This document shows positions 48,701 to 61,915 of a DNA stretch of 64,000 nucleotides, piece after piece. The stretch is from Motacilla alba alba (taxonomy: Eukaryota > Chordata > Aves > Passeriformes > Motacillidae). The notes under the pieces were generated by a model. It searched no databases and was not told the DNA's origin. It saw nothing but the letters and a program-made list of their open reading frames with translations. The position numbers and the translations under genes were made by a program. The stretch is from positions 30,222,911-30,286,910 of the forward strand of contig NC_052046.1 in NCBI RefSeq assembly GCF_015832195.1. Reading direction: 5' to 3'. The stretch's first letter is position 1. Every line of letters begins with the position of its first letter.

Positions 48701-51106
48701 CTCTCACTCCCTGAAGTTTCTTCAAATATAAAATCAAACTTTGTACCTCTTTAAACATCTTAATGTAAAGTTCAGCATCTTTCCTAATTTTGTCCCTTTT
48801 GCTGTAGTATGTGTCATTTGAATTGATTCTTTTTGTTCACTGGATTAGTCTTTGTAGAAATTTGTTTGTACTAGAAACAAAGGGTTTCGAGGAACAAATG
48901 TAATTTGAAACTACAGAATTTGGAATAGAAGGAACCACATTTTAAGGTGGTAAATTCTCAGCTGCTAAATACAGTAACTGTTATTTCACTGGCATTTTGT
49001 TTGTCTTGTGTGTTACAGTCACTGGAGAAACATGCAGCATTAAAGACAGCTACAATAACAAACTTGTATGAAGTCATTGGAACGTATTGTTATAGCTGCT
49101 CTGATTAATATTATTAATGTAGTCATGTCTGCATATTTGTGTTTTATTGACTGCTTACATATTCTTTATATAACAAAATCCATGTGTTAATTAAATAGGG
49201 GATAAATTAACTGTCAGTTTATATTATTTGATTTATTACGTTGTATGCAATGTGCTTTAAGACAAATAAGCAAAGTGATAATATAGTGAGAAAGCTTAGA
49301 TTTTTGTCTTATAATGAAAATTTCTGGCATTTCCAGTTTTATTCTAGTGCTGCTTAATTAGAATGTGTAGCTAGACTGTATGGATGGGAGTGATTTGTTT
49401 TTCCTAAGTAGATGGTTAATGAATTTTTGAAACAGTACTGTATAATATTGATGAACAGAAAGAAGGGGTTTTGGAAAGGTTTGTCTGCATAACCAGACTC
49501 AAAAAGCATACTTTTTTCAAGAACATACAATACACTGAGCAAAATGTGAGTACCAGAGAATAATTTAGGTTGTGAGTCTTTTGAGATTTGATGATTAAAT
49601 TTTTGGACAAGTTGTTGTTTGCTTAGTTTTGTTTTGCCTTCTGTAAGGGAAGAGTGCTTTTTGGTTTTTTTTTTTAAATCTAGTAGGAGGTAAACATTGC
49701 ACTTACAATATGGGGAGAAAAACCTACAACTGCTGAATTGTATCTCATAGAGCAATTTTGAAAAAAGCAATGAACTGACACTAAAACGTATAGGTCATTT
49801 CAAAATGCATCTTTGCACTCATTGAGTGATGAGAGATATGTGTAATTAGATCTTACTATTTTATCAGTGTCAGATACAAAGAATAGGATGTAACTCACCA
49901 ATTCCCAAATGCACTTAACATTCAAGTTAGTTTTGAAGGAAGTTCAGTGTCCCTGTCTATGATAATTTTCCTTGTGTACTCAGAGGTATGTTTCTTTTCA
50001 GCCTCTTCTCTGTTCTTCCAACCAGCAAAGAAGAATGTAGCAAAGCATTGGTGAGGTGGCCTAATTTCGTGTTTGAGTAACTCTGACTACCTCCCAAAAA
50101 ATACTTTGACTGATGTCTAGAAGTGGAGTTCATCAGGCTCAGTTATTTCAGAACCTCAGTCTAGGCCTATATCCTCTTTCAGATGTGAAAAGCAAGAGCT
50201 TTATCAATTAATCTATCAAGTTTTCCAGGGACAGTTTGAAGGAGAACTGAAAAAAATACTTCCGTTAAAACTAGAATTAGCATAAATTTTCTTTTGTCTT
50301 TTCTTCTGAAGAAACAACTCTGTTGCTGAAAAATGGAGGAAATATGCTTCCAGGGAATTCCATATATTATGCTTTTGCACTGCAGACCTTACACTTCCCA
50401 GTGGCTTTTGCTTAGTGTGTTATGTTACTTCTCAGGGCATAGTCTATTATAGTGAATTAGGGTGCATTTTTACAGTTGATAATTATTGATTAAAAACTAA
50501 AAAAAAAAAAGCTAAACAGGTAACTGGCTTTTAATTACTTTTTTTTTTTGGTCTAGCATAGTATTTTATAATCTGCCCACATGCCAACACTGTACCCAGT
50601 AATGTACAGCAGACCTCACCATCTCATCTGCTTCATACTGTTATTCTGTTGAATTGCTGTTGCAGTCTTGCAGGAAGCTCCTGATAGTTGTTGGATTTAT
50701 TCTCTGAGTTTCCTAGTAGTTTTCAGTTAAGTAGTTAGTATCTCAAAGTATGTTGTAATGGTGGGGAAGCTTTTTACAGCATCTGTGTTGATGCACCATA
50801 GGTCTTAGATTCAATATTTAAAGGCTCTTGTTAGGATTCTGAATGCTAAATCTTTTTCAATAGCTGTCAAACTCTTACATGCAACAGAGTTATTCTGGAA
50901 AACAGAACTCTTAACTGAAGTCTCATTTGTTAAATATCTTTATCTGCACCATCTGGAACCTGCTGTACATCCTACTGTAAAGACAGAGGTGGGGCGACCC
51001 CACAGTGAGGTGCATATTATCTTCACGAGAAATTTTCTGAATGGAATATAATTATGGTTAAACAAAGAGCTTTTCCTGGATAAGGTACACCTGTCTGTTC
51101 ATTGTG

Positions 51107-51112
51107 AATAAA
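51107..51112 (+). terminator. PTAR1: Distal polyadenylation signal candidate (AATAAA)
   Basis: The first canonical AATAAA downstream of the PTAR1 stop that I found. Further copies occur at 51468, 53591 and 54297. In AT-rich DNA the hexamer is expected by chance, so use is unproven. Confidence 0.25.
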
Positions 51113-51130
51113 GTTATGAAATTGGTACAT

Positions 51131-53270
51131 CATTCGCATGGTAAGATTTGCTGAATGACTGCATATAATGAGTAGATAAAAGGAAGGTGGTTTTTTTAAT
51201 CTGCTGTTAAAAGAAAATCACATAAATGATACGAGGTACCAGAATTTGTTTTTAGGAAGAAAAATGTACCTACTGTGTTCATTCCCTTTTGTATCAGTTT
51301 TTCTTTTTTGAAGTAGCTACATTTGAAACTGAAAGGTATACTTGGGAACACACTTAACTTCATATAATATCATTACTTTCATATAATCAAAATAATAGAT
51401 GTCTTAAATGTTTTGAAGTAGCATTAAGATCCAAAGTAGTGACAGCACTACAGTGTTCAAGTGAGCCAATAAACTAATTTTGTAACATCATTGTGTTCAT
51501 CAAAGTACTATTCTATGTAGGGAAATGTTTATTTTATCAAGATTTGTGCAAAAATATTTAATTCTCATAGCTTTCTTATTAGGGGGATATACAAGTAGTT
51601 TTGAACATAATATTTTGCAATATTTTTTCTATGAAAATTTCTCAGATGCACAGTTGTGACCACTTGTAAATTTTATGTAGATTTTCAAGATTAATTAGAT
51701 AAATCATAAATTTTGTAACAGAAAGACTGAAATTATGACAGGACAGTAAGACACTGAAAAGTAATCTGCTAAATGACCAGTGTTCTACAGGCTAGTGAAT
51801 GTAAAGCTTAAAGTTTGTTTTTCACTGGTCTTACTTTGTCATAGGATGAATTCCTGTCAGATGGGGATTATTGTCTTTTTCTCTTTTTTTTTTTTTTTGG
51901 TCATCAGTAGAGAATTTATCTGTGAATAAATTATCTATATTTATTTTCCCACAATAAGTGTGCATGTGTGTGAATGGATGGATGGTGGAACTGTATTTAT
52001 GTCCTGTGAACACTGCAAAAATCATCTACATTTGGCTATCTGCTGCCATACTCCTCCATGGATGACCTGTCCTGAGTCTTGAGTCTGGCAGGGTCAGTGC
52101 CAGGTTGTCTGCTGAAAGCACTGAGATCTATTGCTTCCCCTCTCTGTCTTAATCTGCCTGATTATCATTATACTTGGGCAAATGCCTGTACACACCAACT
52201 AAATCATTAGTGGTGGTGTTTATTCCAAGTCCTTGTTGAGAGTATTTGAGACTGTGAAAGAGTTTGTAAGGTCGTGCAAGTTGGGAAAGTTTGGGGGTGC
52301 TCAGTCAATACCCAGGGGATATTTTTCACGATTCCTCCAGAATGGAAATGGACAGGCATGTTTTACTTGAGTGCTTTAGCATCACAGGAGACTTGAGAAA
52401 AGTATAACTAGTGACTTAAATTGGTATTTAAAAACAAACAACAAGTAGTCTTTTTTGGTACTTTGTTTTCAGTATTTTTTCTCATGTTCTTTTTGTAAAA
52501 ATAAATCACATAAAATATTCTCAGAATTACTCTTAATTTTGAATGTCTTCTGATTTTGAATTATTGGATTTGAGAGCTTTCCTTAAAGGAAGCTGTTTTA
52601 CTGGAAAATGCTAGCACTTTTCCTGTTTCCTCTTAGACAGTGTGATTCATTCCAAGTGTCCTAAAATGAGCACCTGAAATCACAAGGTGTTACTGAAAGT
52701 GTTGTTTATCATCCTAAATGTAAAGCTTAAAAAAGCTTCTCTCATATACTTAGTTTTCTTTTTTTTTTTCCTTTCATTTTCTCTTACTAGCTGCTAGGTA
52801 GAAAGAATATGTAAGGAAGCCCATACTCGATATGGGCAATCTTGGCTTACTTAATTTGGGTGTTCATTAGTTCAGAAGCAAGTACTGAACCCACCAGGGT
52901 TCTTGTAAAGAAGTAATTTGCAGGTTCTGGTTATTTGTTTGTGATCTGAATGCTTTCTTTTTACATCTATTGAAATGAGTTTTAAAATTCCCACCAACTT
53001 AATTTACTTCAGATCAGGCCATGCTGTGGAGAGAGTATCAGCCTCTACCTATTACAATACCTGACATGTTTAGTGTGATGAATTGTAAGGGATTAGTTTG
53101 TCTTTCACAAGACATACGTGGTTGTATTTATGGCTTCATTTAGAAAACAGTTTCTGTAGTGTATAGTCATTAGCACTGTGGGAAAGGAGCCATTAAGGTT
53201 ATGGAATGTTAGAGCTTTAAAAGGGCAGCTAGAGAAGAGCTAGGGGTAGTACAGGGTATCAGTAGCTAAG
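51131..53270. other. Downstream flank, nothing recognised
   Basis: AT-rich sequence with short low-complexity tracts (for example the T-run near 51886-51898 and a TGGATGGATGG stretch near 51975). No exon or repeat family recognised. Confidence 0.5.
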
Positions 53271-53390
53271 GAAGCTTCCTTTTTCCCTCTGCTTTTTTTC
53301 CCTTTCTATTCTTTCCTCTCTTTCTCTGTCCCTCTTTCCTCCACCTCCTGCCCCAGCTCAAAACTCCCCATTCTCTCCCCTGCCTCCATG
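53271..53390 (+). repeat. Polypyrimidine-rich tract, about 120 bases
   Basis: The + strand is almost purely C and T from about 53272 to 53350 (TTTCCCTTTCTATTCTTTCC and CTCTTTCTCTGTCCCTCTTT segments) and remains C/T-rich to about 53390. Such homopurine-homopyrimidine DNA can form triplexes. It is not a coding region. Confidence 0.75.
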
Positions 53391-56092
53391 ATTTGTCATC
53401 TTTTCTAGTGGCAGAAAGTTTCATACAATATGCCTGTGTGCAAACCAGGATAACATTTCAGTTTTGGAAGTATTGCATATCAATAGCAAATAGATACCAG
53501 TGCTTGAGGTTTGTGCAAGATATTTAGGGATGACTGGAGAGGTTTTAAGTACTGTGTGATGACTGATGCAATATTGAACAGGAATGTCTTAATAAACAGT
53601 GAAATGGCCTGAGTGTTACTGTTCTCCAGGCATGCTGTCTGCATTTATGGTCAACAATAAACTGCACATTTGTCACCCTTCCATCTCCACAAATGCTTAT
53701 CACTAGCTAACAGCTAATCTGCTTTGTAAAATGCCTCTACATAATGTTGATTTGAGATGTTCTACAATTGTTTGTTGTTATCTAGTACTAGATAACTTCC
53801 TCCATGCCTTTAGTCCTTCTTCAGTGGAGCCTGGCCAAGTATAGATTTTCATGGTTATAAATCTGGTTTTGCTGTGAAGGGTATTTGAAATTCCACCATA
53901 TAAAATGTGCATTTTCCTGATGTCTAGTTAGAAACATAGAAGGGCATCTTAGCACTGTTTTCCAATTGTGACACTGAGTTTTACCTTGTTTATCTCAAAT
54001 ATTTTGTATTGCATGTGAATTAAATTTTTGCGTATCCTAGTAGTACAAAATTACTTACAAAATAAAAAAGAACACCCTTACAGTTCTAACTATTCTATGC
54101 AGATGTCTTCCAAAATTTACAGGTACAATTTTAGTGGTGGTGGTTGGTAAACAGATTATTTTCACTTATTTATCAGCAGACTTGGTTTTATATGTATTAG
54201 TGACAAAATGGACTAAGCACCGCTGTAAGTTATTGTATTTCTGTAGAAAATGGGAAATAGTGTAATATTGTTTTTGTTAAACATTGGCAGTTTATAAATA
54301 AACTTTTCATCTCCTAAAAACCCTTTGTTTTGTGACAACATTGGACACCATTTTCTTTCATTGTGCAACAGACACCCCTTGTAATTACTGCTAATCTCTT
54401 CGGTGATACACTTCCTTTGAAGGAGCTTCTGAATTAAGTGATGATAGCACACTTATATTTGGTTCTTTTAAACACTGACATTTAGGCCTTTTTCAGAAGC
54501 TTTCCTGCGTCTTCGTTCAATAAAAGGAGAGAGATGAACAGGAGTTAGTTCTTTATAAGATACTTCTTTCTGGCAATAGACAGCTGGCTGTACTGTTTAG
54601 AGTTGCAGAACTTGGAAAGCTGATTGCTGCTTATGTTTTTCTAACTTATTAAAATTTCAGTGTGATGTTCTGTGATGTGCTTGCCTTTTTTTAAAATCTG
54701 GAAACAATCAGAAGAGCTTGTGCCAGTCTTTCCAGGTTTCATACAATTTCTATGTTGTTACAATTAAAGGAAAAGTACTTCACAGATACTAAAAGCAGGT
54801 ACTTGACCTCTTGTGTTAAGAAAATATAACTTTTTGATTCATATTAAAGGTAGATGTAATATAGAAGTACTACTATACATGGTACTTTGATTCCAGCTGA
54901 CTGCCTTTAGAAAATAAATTCTGCTTTATAAATTTTATAAGACTACCTGAAGAGCAACTGTCTCTGATCTGACTCCTGATCTGAACTGGATGAGAAGGTA
55001 TTTGAGGTATGCTTATTATTTTTGTAAACTTTCTAATTATGCGCATACAAATACGTTAATAGCTGGATCTATAGTGTTGATCTGCAGTTAAGCTCTTCAA
55101 ATTGTATTTCACTTCATGAATAGTTCTGTGATTTCACTTATGAAAAGTTGGTAATTTTTTGGCAAAATGGACTTAGATGTTTAGATCTCTTTCATAGACT
55201 TGCTGTAGTAAATTTGCTTCTAGTCCTTATATTTTAGGGCAATCAGTAGCTCTATAAAGAGCTTTCATTCCAGCTGTAATCCAAATAATTCCAAGGTTCA
55301 TTTAAATATTGTATTTAATGACTACATATTAATATAAAAGAATGTTGAACTATCAGAATGTATGGTTTTGATTGGGTTATTATTTCATTAAGCAGTAACA
55401 CTGGGATATTTCAATATAATTGCCTATGAAAAAACTCTTTAAAGTTAAAAAAACTTGTATTTCATGTATATTTTAAAGTGTGACTGGAACCATAGGTCCA
55501 ATATTTCTCAAATTTGCTTAAAGGTTTCTAGGATTGACTTGTCATCTTGGTATCTTGTTCAGATATACAGGGAGAGAAGCTAACATGTCAGCATAGTCAT
55601 TCTCTTCTGCTTGCATTTTGTAATAATTTGTTCTCTGACACAGGGCTTCAAGTCTTCTACTGTTTTCTAGTTCCAATAAGTCTAAATCTTCCAGAGCTAC
55701 TAATACCCCTTTAGAACTAGCCCTTTAGAACCTTGCTGGATACCAGAAGGTGGTGTCTTTTCCAGAAGTGTGGAGTATCGGGCTATTAACTCTAGTCTGT
55801 TTGGGCTTCTACACCTCTGAAGTCAAACCATGGATTCACCACTTCCTTTGTAACCAAACATTTGAAGCACTTAGAGAACTACTTTTTTGCAGTGTCTGGT
55901 AAAGAGGTAAAAAAATAAAAGAAGAGGAAACTTTATGTCAAGAAGTATCAGTAGAGAGTAGGTAAGTTTTAGGGCACAAAGTGGAAAAAAGCACAACAGA
56001 AGCAGGGGGTTTTTTTGTTTTGTCTGTCTTGCTATTACCTGCATGAGTTATGTCTGGCATGCTAGGAAAGCAGTTCCTGGGGGAAGATGACA
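53391..56092. other. Intergenic, nothing recognised
   Basis: AT-rich sequence with several AATAAA hexamers (53591, 54297) but no coding exon or repeat family identified. Confidence 0.5.
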
Positions 56093-56690
56093 GCCTTTGG
56101 AGGGTGTCATGATTTGACACTGGCTCAACACCAGGAACTCATGAGAGTTGGTTGCTCACCCTCTCCTGCTACAGCTGGGCAGCAGAGAGGCTATGGTCAT
56201 GGATCCCCATGGGCTGTGGGTGGATCTCTGCATCCCCTGTGGATCCCCATGGGCTGCAGGGGCACAGCTGCTTCACCATGGTCTCACCACGGCCTGCAGA
56301 GGAATCTCCGCTCTGGCTCCTGGAACACCTCCTGCCCCTCCTTCTCCACTGACCTTGGTGTCTCCATGTTGTTTCCCTCACATGTTCTCACCTCCTTCTC
56401 TTCTATGACTAGAAGTAAAACTTCTAGTGCACTTCTTCACTTCTAGAACTCCTGTGTGCACTGTGTTTTGATTTTCTTCTTAAATATGTCATCACAGAGG
56501 TGTTACCAACGTCTCTCATTGGCCCAGCCTTGGCCAGCAGCATGTCCATCGTCAGAGCCATCTGGGACTGGCACTGCTGGACATGGTGTCAGCTTCCAGT
56601 AGCTTTTCATGGGAGCCATCTTTGTCCCTTCCCCCCCCCCCCCCCCACCAAAAAGCAGGCCATGCACAACCAATAAAAAGGACAAGTGTT
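56093..56690. mobile_element. Avian ERV-derived interspersed repeat
   Basis: This 600-base block stands out from its AT-rich flanks. From memory it follows a common bird interspersed sequence: TCATGATTTGACACTGGCTC near the left end, then GGATCCCCATGGGCTG twice (56202 and 56240), GGGGCACAGCTGCTTCACCA, GACCTTGGTGTCTCCATGTT, TTCTTAAATATGTCATCACA, TTGGCCAGCAGCATGTCCAT, and a right end with CCATGCACAACCAATAAAA. I associate it with avian endogenous retroviruses, but family and orientation are not certain. No retroviral gene is recognisable. The open frames of 119, 86, 85 and 66 residues within it are repeat sequence. Confidence 0.6.
56631..56646 (+). repeat. Poly-C run of 16
   Basis: Sixteen consecutive Cs within the ERV-type repeat. 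The minus strand is a G-run. Confidence 0.95.
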
Positions 56691-59599
56691 TTTCAGATTA
56701 TGAAGTGGAGTGTTCATAAGGAAAGTGGGAATATTCTATTTAATATGAGACACCTTTGCTTTTTTTCCTTTTTTTTTTTTTTTAATCTTGACTATACTCT
56801 CAATTTTGGCAAACCCTCTAGTATGAATTTTTTATGCTGAGGTACCCTTTGCTGTTGTCTTAGAGCTCAAAAGATGAGGATAACAAGAGATTTTTAGCTG
56901 TGAAACCTATTACATTTTAAAGGTCTTGCTTGCTTTCACCATATAAAGTTGCTTGTTTAAACAGAGGTATTAATCTGCCAGACACCTCTGTCTGATTGGG
57001 AAAAGTGATGTAATGGAAGTTGCACTTAGTGGTTTCCATGGCAGTTAGTGATTACCAAGTGGAGTCAGAAGATATGAAGAGAAAGATCAGTCTGGGCATT
57101 ACCATTATCCACTCTAAAACTAAAAGCTTGCATCTTTTAACACATACAGACATGAAGCAAAGAAAAACTAAAAGGTATCTGAGTTCTGTAGTATCATGCC
57201 AGGTTAGCATGTGTGGATATGCATCTTTAGCTGTATGGGACTTGACTGCTTTAAGCCAGTGAAATTTCTCATCACTTCAGACAAGTTGGTGAAGCTATGA
57301 AATTTTAGTAGCCACTGATAATCTGTTGATCTTCATTTCTTTCCTCATTGAGGTGTCTTTACTACTGAAGAATAATATGGCTTTTTCTTAGGAAAAGGGG
57401 AAGAAGAATCTCTCTGCGCCTAACTACTGTCTTTACAAGGTGCTGTCTGGCTGTGTTTTATGAGTAACTGGTCCCTTTTGTACCCCTTGCTGTCTACCAC
57501 TGTCCACTACCTCCCCATACCCACTCCTGCTAATCCTTCACATGTCTGCACAGGTACATCAACTGCCTTGGACACCCCGGACCCTCAGGCTTGCATCCTC
57601 ATCAGTTGCAACTTTTCCAGTTTGCCTTTGGTTTTTAAATAACCCATCATTTAGGTTTGTTTCTTGTCTTTGCCTCTGTTAGTTCATCTGTTGGGTTTGT
57701 GTCTCTCTGTGCTGTGTTTGTGGCTCCCCCTTTACTTGGTATGCCCTTTGGTATTGGAAAGGTCCTTGATCAGATACCTGTAAGGAGCAGAGACTCTCTC
57801 CCTTTATATAACCTTGCACAAACATTTTTGCCTGTTTCTTGCTTCAGTGTAGTTTTTTTAATCCCATGACAGCTTTATTCTTTACTTTCTGAAGCCTTTT
57901 CACTTTGACTGGAAAAGTAAGAGGTTTCAAAAACTCGAATAGCTTTATTGGTTCCTACAGTCCCATGAAACACATGCTATTCAATTGGGTAGTGCTTGAA
58001 TTGAATTAATACGGACATTAAAATTTGCTTTCCATCTGCTCATGAGTTTCAAGCAGTAGTTGCAGTTTTCCCTGTAAGATACTGCAACAAAAAAAAAAAA
58101 ACAAAGGGAAAACTGCTGATACTGCTTGAACTGAGTAATTGGAGGAGAGGGTGGCAGAGCTGAGAATAGTTTCTAAGTTACCATAATGAGGTGTTTCAAC
58201 ATGAAATATAAAAGGATAAATCCCCTTCTGTCTAGAAGGACTTTGTGCTCTCTTGGTCAGCAGTTGGTCTTCAACTGATGAAGAAAACATACTTGCATTA
58301 ATTAAGTGGGTCCACTGGATTAAAAATAGGGATGCAGACTTAAATGCTTATTGATGCACAGCTGGTCAAAGATGGCTGCACTTAGTCATAATTAGGAACA
58401 TGAAAATTAACTGGGAAAATGTCAATTCTTTGCTATCCCTGCTAGCAGAACTAACCACCGCAAACTTATTTAACTTATGGGTTAAACTGTCAGATCGCAC
58501 TGGAACAGCAAGTAGCACTGGAACAACCTGTTGATGAGTCTGGACATTGAGGGGAGAGAAAGGAAGATGCCTATATCCATTCCTCTCTGATTAGGGGTTT
58601 CCGTAAGAGAAGCAGAAATATAAAATATATCTTTCTTTAAACTTGGAGGGCAAAGGAGGGGATGAGAAACTACTGAATGTACACAGAAAGTAATAGGGGC
58701 TCACCACCCCAAAAGAGAGTAACCACAGAGCATGAGACCTGCTTTACCACTGCACAGAATGCGCAGATGGACCTGCTTGTCTGGAAACCTCAAGGCTGAT
58801 ATCCTTTGTGAAGGATAGAAGTTACTTTATGGCTTTTGTGAGTCTAGCTATGCCAGTGAAGTTGAGCCTTCCTACATCTGGTAGGTCCATATGGTAACTA
58901 GTTTGAAAGATATTATCATACTTCTTTTTATCCCCATTATTTATTTTCTGAGTCAGTGAATATATCTTGTAGTGCTAAAGGTTTGATAGGAAGAATAAGG
59001 AGTTTGTCCCCACTCAGGCCAGGAGGACAACTGTGTTTGAATATGATACATTAATTAACATTAACATACTGTTAAATATGCTAAGCAGCATGGTGTGGCA
59101 CAAAACAGGAGTGATTTGTTTTGTTTTGATGAATCTGTAGGAGCAGGACAGGATTTAGCTGTGCTCTTGTGTTTAGCACCTGACTGTTGTGACTGTTGTT
59201 CTGGAGGGGTTTAAGTCATGTCATGTGTTGTGAAAGGGCTCGTTAATTCTACTAAAGCAGATGATTTCCCTTTCTGCACTGCTCAGTGCACCACGGGTCC
59301 TACTAGGCATCCAAAAAAACAAGGAACAGTTGGTGTACATGTATTTAGCAACATGCAAATTTGTTAATGCATTGTCATATATGAATCCTGCTGAGAAGGG
59401 CCAGGGACGTGGCTCTCTGTTCTGGCTCTTGGCCTCCATAGGATATTGGTCATGCACTGGAGGGAGAGAAGTTCAGTCTGCGTGGGAATTTTTTATTGCA
59501 CTTTGAGTGATCTTTGTACTCATATGTTTTTCAACAATGCAAATATATTTATGCATGTATATATGTGTATTTTGTGATTGCAGTTTCTAAACTCCACAA
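56691..59599. other. Intergenic, nothing recognised
   Basis: About 2.9 kb without an identifiable exon or repeat family. T-runs and A-runs occur near 56770-56783 and 58088-58101. Open frames up to 90 residues match nothing known. Confidence 0.5.
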
Positions 59600-60080
59600 A
59601 ACCAGTATCTGGAAAGTATTTGCTTAATGCATAGCAAACCTAATATTTACTAATACTGCAATGTTGTGACTGCAGCAAAGAATCCGTGGCATTTTTGTGA
59701 TATACCATGTATGAACCACAGTATTTGGTCTTACTGTTGATAACTTTGGTGTGAACATATTTCATACGAAAAAAAATTTCACAGGTTGTTTATACCCCTG
59801 CCTCCTAGAATTCATTTTAAAAGCTGCTACTGAAACTAATTTCTGCACATATGTTTTCACTACAGCCACTGTTCAGGAAGGTCTATAACATTACAGTTTC
59901 TGGCCATTTCCCTTTTCATGCCATTAGTAACAATTACAATGCAAATGCTTTCCAATTAGTGGTGTATTTAGGTGCATTAAGTATCTATGAAGCATGATAT
60001 TCAGTACAGATAAATATAAAGAAATAAAACTATAAATAAATCCAGGCTACATTTTAATAAAAGTTAATACAAAAAAAGCA
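59600..60080. promoter_or_regulatory. Candidate conserved noncoding element
   Basis: Repeat-free AT-rich stretch dense in TAAT/ATTA homeodomain cores. It contains an octamer site ATGCAAAT (59939-59946) next to CCAATTAGTGG. It has the texture of vertebrate developmental enhancers, but conservation cannot be tested here. Confidence 0.25.
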
Positions 60081-61915
60081 CACTTCCTTCACTCTGTTAA
60101 TATACTCTAATTTATTCTAGTGGTGATATGTAGTAAAACCATGGCAACAAATATATCTCAAGAGATAAATCATAAAATATCAGACTACCTTCATCTAAAA
60201 TTAGGCTGAAGAAAAATTAAGGGATTGCATGTAATCCTAGGAGTTTGCTACATCTTTACAGCACAACTAGCAGACTTTTTTAAAGGAACTGTGCTGTCAA
60301 CAATTTAAATTTGCCTGTACTCGCACAACTCTCCTAAGACTGACAAATATGTAGACCTAGGATTTTCTCTTTCTTCTATTTTCCTTCTTTGAAGACAACA
60401 TAGTTGTATGTGAACACAGCTGTACATGTACTTCGAGCAAGGCGGAAATTTTCTCAGCAAGATAATCAAAGATCACATTTCTCTGGCAAAAGCTGCCTTT
60501 CGCCTTAACTTGGTTCATATGCTAATGCTGAACCTAACCATCCACTGACGCCTTTCAATCATGTGCTCTGCCCACTCTTTTCACATCTCCAAATGACAGT
60601 CATTCTTCAACCTGACCCAGCAATCTTACTTAGCAAGAGTAAAAGATGTTAGTGCATGAAATACATCTTCCTTCAAATTCACTTTGCACCTCATTTGTTG
60701 CTGCCTTCTATCATGTAATACTAATGTTAGTTCCCCACTGAGTAAAGCTTTTCGAAATGGAGGTGTAAAAGGGTCTTTCTGTAGTGAACCTAACAGATAT
60801 ATCTGAGCTTGGTCTAAACAGGCCAGCCTCCTGGGTTAATTAGACAAGGAGGAGGGTCCATTTTCAGCCTTCAATCACACTTAACATAGAGAAGCAAATT
60901 TATTACTATTCTTCATCATCACCTTAAAAACCAGACTTCAGATATATTAATAACTCTTATTTTTTGAATGAACGTAAATACAAGTGTATACACAAGACTA
61001 GACAGACCATTGTTTTAATTTAGTCTGTTCCTCTTGTTTTTTCAGAGAACATGAAGGTTATTTCAATTTTCCACAAGGCTTTATTATCCAATTTTACTCA
61101 TCATTCAAACCACCCAAATACCCCTGGCTGCTATGACAGCATCTCTTGTGTTGGGTCTGCTACATCTTGTTTATTTCACTTGCTTTGTATTTGAGTAGAA
61201 ATGCTTGGCATTTTTTATTCTAATGTTTGCTCCCTTGGTCTGAATACAGGCTGCTAGCTGAATGATTTTCTCATTAATTTGCAGTAAATTAAGCTGGATT
61301 GGGCTTTTTGTTCTGCTTTTTGCATTCACTGAGCTTTACCGAGTACCTCAGACTTGTATTGCATTCCTACAGCATTCTAATCAGCAAGGTATCACAGTAT
61401 TGTGAGACTGACACATGAAAAAGGATCACGTACAATTACTGTACAATTGCAAATATTTTTTTTTTTAATTGCTTTCACTGGTGCTCTTTCAAATGGTTTT
61501 GAAAGGAGCACTTCCATATTGCCAGGCAGTGTGGTGAGGCTTAAGGTGCAAAGTGTTCAAACTGCAGGTCTGACATAATGGATATATTTTTTGCATAGTA
61601 CAGTTGTGACATTTAGGTGCTTATAAGAGCAAATGGTACAAGATTGCACCTGGTATCTGTCACAAACATCACCTTGAAATAACAAGACTTGCAGCACTTT
61701 CTGAAAGTCCCCATATGCAAGTGATGCTGGATTCTCTTTGTTAGCAGAAGGGAGTTTACGCTTCTGAGGATCCTTGGCTGGGTGTATCTCACTTTGCTCT
61801 CTCTTGGACCTCTTGGGGTTAATAGTAGAAGTGCCTCAGCTGAGGCTGAAAACTTGCTGAAATCCAAAATCAGAATGACAGCAGTGCCAAATCATTGCCT
61901 TAAAATGTGAAATTA
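60081..61915. other. Intergenic, nothing recognised
   Basis: AT-rich, no exon or repeat family recognised. Confidence 0.5.

Larger units (their letters stand above)
45603..51130 (+). other. PTAR1: Probable PTAR1 3'UTR and immediate downstream flank
   Basis: No coding exon follows the stop. An ATTAAA variant polyadenylation signal lies at 45762-45767, followed by a T/G-rich stretch, so a short 3'UTR of about 180 bases is possible. The first canonical AATAAA I found is at 51107-51112, which would give a 5.5-kb 3'UTR. The sequence alone does not show which end is used. A minus-strand open frame of 138 residues (49354-49770) matches nothing known. Confidence 0.4.

Noticed and set aside
49354..49770. 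Minus-strand open frame of 138 residues downstream of PTAR1
   Set aside because: AT-rich composition, no recognised domain, no promoter or splice context. It lies in the likely 3'UTR/flank.
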